Program-made: the position numbers and the translations under genes
Part shown: positions 61,622 to 64,000 of the stretch, piece by piece
Numbering within the stretch: position 1 is the first letter of the stretch
How the letters are laid out: each line of letters opens with the position of its first letter
Source: Gossypium raimondii
Lineage: Eukaryota; Streptophyta; Magnoliopsida; Malvales; Malvaceae
Assembly: GCF_025698545.1 (NCBI RefSeq)
Contig: NC_068569.1
Coordinates: forward strand, 4,960,001 to 5,024,000
DNA: 64,000 nt
Reading direction: 5' to 3'
The notes under the pieces: generated by a model
What the model was told of the DNA's origin: nothing
Databases searched by the model: none
Seen by the model: only the letters and a program-made list of their open reading frames with translations

Positions 61622-61663
61622 CATTTCCTCTGTACCTTTCATATATAGGGACCATTTTCCTGG

Positions 61664-61675
61664 TATATATAAATA
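61664..61675 (+). promoter_or_regulatory. TATA box of the LxLxL-motif gene
   Basis: TATATATAAATA is followed after about 30-50 bases by a CT-rich start-like region (GAGTCTCTCTCTTTTTTC). It lies about 0.9 kb upstream of the start codon at 62559. Confidence 0.5.
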
Positions 61676-61704
61676 AATCTCTACTAGGCCTTTTAGACAT
61701 CCAT

Positions 61705-62558
61705 AGCAGACAATAGTTTTAGTTGTGAGTCTCTCTCTTTTTTCTTACATTTTATGTCTTTTGTTTGGCTCCTTATTCATCGTCTTCTCTCTCTAAGGAC
61801 GATCTAATATCCAATCCAGAGGAATATTGGAGATAACAAAGTAAAGAGGAGCCAAACATAATTTTGTTCATATATATATTTTATTTAAAAGCTTTCATAT
61901 ATATTTTTCTTTTGTGTTTTCTTGGTTAATTCATTGCACATGCTTCCCACGATTTTCATGTCAAACTTTTTTTCTTTTTGGTGAATACTATTATTTGTTT
62001 TTCGTATTTTGATTTATTAAAATCTAAAATTTTATATATAAAATAGTGTTTAAATGGTGATTTTATCTCTGGTAATGTTTTTACTGATGATATCATTTTC
62101 ACTGTCCTTTTCTCTCTTTTTTCTTATATTTTGAAAAAATGAAAAATCCTATGGATTTTATTTTTTCGGGGTGGGAGTCATTGATATGGACGAGGATGAT
62201 TATAAGATCGATTTTAAATCACAAAAATTGTGGAATACTCATGTTCAGTTCAGATTACTACTTCTTTTCAGTCTTAATATTATTTTATTATATTAAATTT
62301 GTTCTTTTGTTATCAAAAAGTACATCATCACATAAAAAGTGTGCACATTTGCTCATGTTTGTCAGTCTTCCAGATCATCCTTATTGTTTTATATCTCTTC
62401 ATTGTATCCGTTTCGAATTTTCCATTTCATTTCATTGCATACTTTATTTTATTTTATTTAAAACAAAATTTTGTTTTTATTTATAATTAATTTTTTTATA
62501 TTTTTAAGTTTTAATTTAGTGTCCATCTCTTTATCAAAGGGAAAAAACCAGTGAATCC
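61705..62558 (+). other. Leader of the LxLxL-motif gene with upstream frame and hairpin
   Basis: A 17-codon upstream frame (61754-61807, MSFVWLLIHRLLSLRTI) opens near the predicted cap site. TGTTTGGCTCCT (about 61759) can pair with AGGAGCCAAACA (about 61847-61858), closing a loop that contains further small stems. The leader is probably split by an intron: donor-like AACAAAGTAAAG near 61838-61849 and acceptor-like TTTATCAAAG at 62540. Confidence 0.35.
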
Positions 62559-62717
62559 ATGGATAATTCACCTTGGTTCAATCAAGCAGCAGCTGAAATG
62601 AATGGCCAGAACAATGACAACAATAATGCAGGCAATAGTAGGGTTGATCTTACTCTCAAGTTGGGACTGCCTTTGTTTAATCCGCTTCAAAATCCTGCAC
62701 TCTACCATAACATTCAG
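62559..62717 (+). CDS. First exon of an unidentified gene with an LxLxL (EAR-like) motif (partial)
   Basis: ATG at 62559 opens 53 codons ending CATTCAG before a GTTATT donor at 62718. The peptide starts MDNSPWFNQAAAEMNGQNND, has an Asn run, and then VDLTLKLGLPLF at residues 29-40. DLTLKLGL fits the LxLxL EAR-type repression motif, and the Asn-rich composition fits a plant transcription factor N-terminus. GATA zinc-finger proteins of the HAN type have a similar V-D-x-T-L-x-L-G segment, but this is only a suggestion because no DNA-binding domain lies in the window. No second exon was found before 64000, so the first intron exceeds 1.2 kb or the gene continues outside. Confidence 0.55.
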
Positions 62718-64000
62718 GTTATTTATCTTTCATCCTCTCACACTCATGATTAAATGGATATGTAAATTTGCTATGGTCTTTCTTTTTCTCCATGCATGAT
62801 GATATAAGGTTACAAGGTTTTTTTTCTAATAAAAAATTGGTTTATTTTGAGTATATATAAGTGGTATTTAAAATAAACAATATGAATTTTTTTATTTGAT
62901 CTAAATTTTGATTATAGTATTTTCTGTAAAATAGATATAATTTTATTCAATTGAGTGGTTTTTTTTATGATAATGATAGTGATTCATTGTGTTAATCTTT
63001 TAATTAATTTTTATTTGTGTTCGAAAATTTTATAAAATTAAAATGATAAAAATAAAACAAATTTTATGAAATTTAAATTGATTTTTATGAAATGCTCGTT
63101 AAAAAAAGTTATGAAATATATAACGAGAATTCCCAAATGCATAAAATCAAAAGTTTTTATTTTTAGATTAGATAAGAAAATGAAACTCCTTACACATTGT
63201 ATAAAATTTTATTGTTTTTATTTTTTTATTTTCATTTTATAGTGACTTTTCTCTAGTTTTAGTTACAAATCCTTCAAAAATATATGGCGATATAATGATT
63301 TTTTATATTATTTTTATGTCAATTTCATAAAAGAAATAAAATTATGGATTTAAATTCTAATATTTGGGGTGCCAACGGCGGTTTCATTTTAAGTAAATTT
63401 TTGAATATATAAGGAAACAACGATATTCACGTTGGATACAACTTAATTTTGTTTTCTAATTAATAATAATGACAGCGAAGATATTAACCATAATAGTAAA
63501 ACATGCGTTGTCAAATTTAATTTTAGCTTAGAAAATATTGTTTTAATTAGTAAAATAAAATTATAACACAACAAAAATCAAGGTAATCAATTATGTTCTG
63601 ATACCACTTGCATTGGTCAAAACGCTCCATTTTGATAGTAAATCGGAACAACAAATTCTAGGTTCTATTTCAATGTAAATTTTAATTAATAATTGTTGTA
63701 CTGGTTGATTTCGTCTGTATTGATCGAATATGTACGGTATTGAGATGATCTTATTGTTTAATTTATGGAATAATTCTCTTTTGCTTATTTATCTTGAATT
63801 TGTTTAATGATAGATTTTATTTGTGAAGTTTATTAAAAATATTTTATATATGAGATGTATTTAATTTTATTATTTAATATTTATAAATATTTTTATATTT
63901 CCAAAAATAGTAATAAATCTAAAATCTTACTACCTTGTAGAAATTCATCTTTTAAGTTGTGGTTAGAAACAATATGATGTGATGATTTTATGATATCAAA
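62718..64000 (+). other. Presumed first intron, containing a possible LTR-element primer site
   Basis: Extremely AT-rich with no coding exon. On the minus strand TGGTATCAGAAC (63606-63595) resembles the primer-binding site complementary to initiator methionine tRNA used by many plant LTR retrotransposons (TGGTATCAGAGC). A matching LTR was not demonstrated. Confidence 0.35.

Larger units (their letters stand above)
54450..61650. other. Gene-poor AT-rich region
   Basis: About 7 kb with no supported exon. It holds a GC-richer island (55250-55445, starting GGGAGCTCGGCCGAGAACG) of unknown origin, a MITE-like element at 56093-56628, and a less AT-rich stretch at 59120-59680 that resembles neither a gene nor a repeat I know. 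A triplicated repeat lies at 59838-59941. The rest is long A/T-rich spacer. Confidence 0.5.

Noticed and set aside
62139-62486. 115-codon frame rich in Phe, Ile and Tyr
   Set aside because: It is AT-rich leader or intron DNA with hydrophobic random composition and no homology, inside the leader of the gene starting at 62559.
1-64000. CRISPR arrays, bacterial defence or biosynthetic operons, rRNA or tRNA genes
   Set aside because: None was seen. Intron-rich genes and plant transposons show that this is a plant nuclear locus.

Overview
This is a 64 kb piece of plant nuclear DNA. The genes have many short introns with GT-AG borders, spacers are very AT-rich and full of small transposons, and every protein I can recognise is of land-plant type. 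The gene content matches a eudicot. A Malvaceae (cotton-like) source is my best guess from the proteins and the repeat style, but I could not test it. I see no bacterial operon, CRISPR array, phage or other prokaryote-type system, and no convincing new biological system. The interest lies in gene architecture, splicing and nested mobile elements.

Layout from left to right: (1) the N-terminal exon of a GT14/DUF266 glycosyltransferase on the minus strand (1-262), with a noncoding first exon near 1.1-1.2 kb. (2) A 14-exon minus-strand gene (3859-7620) for a 443-residue secretory-pathway coiled-coil membrane protein. (3) Spacer with two inverted-repeat elements (7935-8495 and 9445-9900). (4) An 18-exon plus-strand gene (11805-20815) for a 945-residue fusion of an ABC1/UbiB atypical kinase and a serine beta-lactamase-like domain. 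(5) A chloroplast ycf2 fragment in the nucleus (about 21245-21872). (6) A four-exon AIG2-like gamma-glutamylcyclotransferase-fold protein (22511-23655, minus). (7) The 20S proteasome subunit beta1, PBA1 (24529-27977, minus, 8 exons). (8) A DUF1997 gene (31192-34347, plus, 7 exons). (9) Endonuclease V (36165-41815, minus, 8 exons). (10) A Raf-like dual-specificity kinase (43445-47412, plus). (11) A 506-residue low-complexity, coiled-coil protein (52631-54151, minus). (12) About 7.5 kb of gene-poor, AT-rich DNA. (13) The first exon of an unidentified gene whose product carries an LxLxL motif (62559 onward, plus).

The exon borders were worked out by hand. Every complete coding chain given closes in frame with GT-AG borders, except one GC-AG intron in endonuclease V. 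The genes do not form a pathway. They are housekeeping and signalling genes whose order, as far as I recall Arabidopsis locus numbers, resembles the At4g31115-At4g31350 segment, with the ABC1 kinase gene interposed. Introns have taken up much of the mobile DNA: a hAT-like MITE in PBA1, a SINE in the DUF1997 gene, and a LINE fragment plus a retrotransposon-like stretch in endonuclease V.
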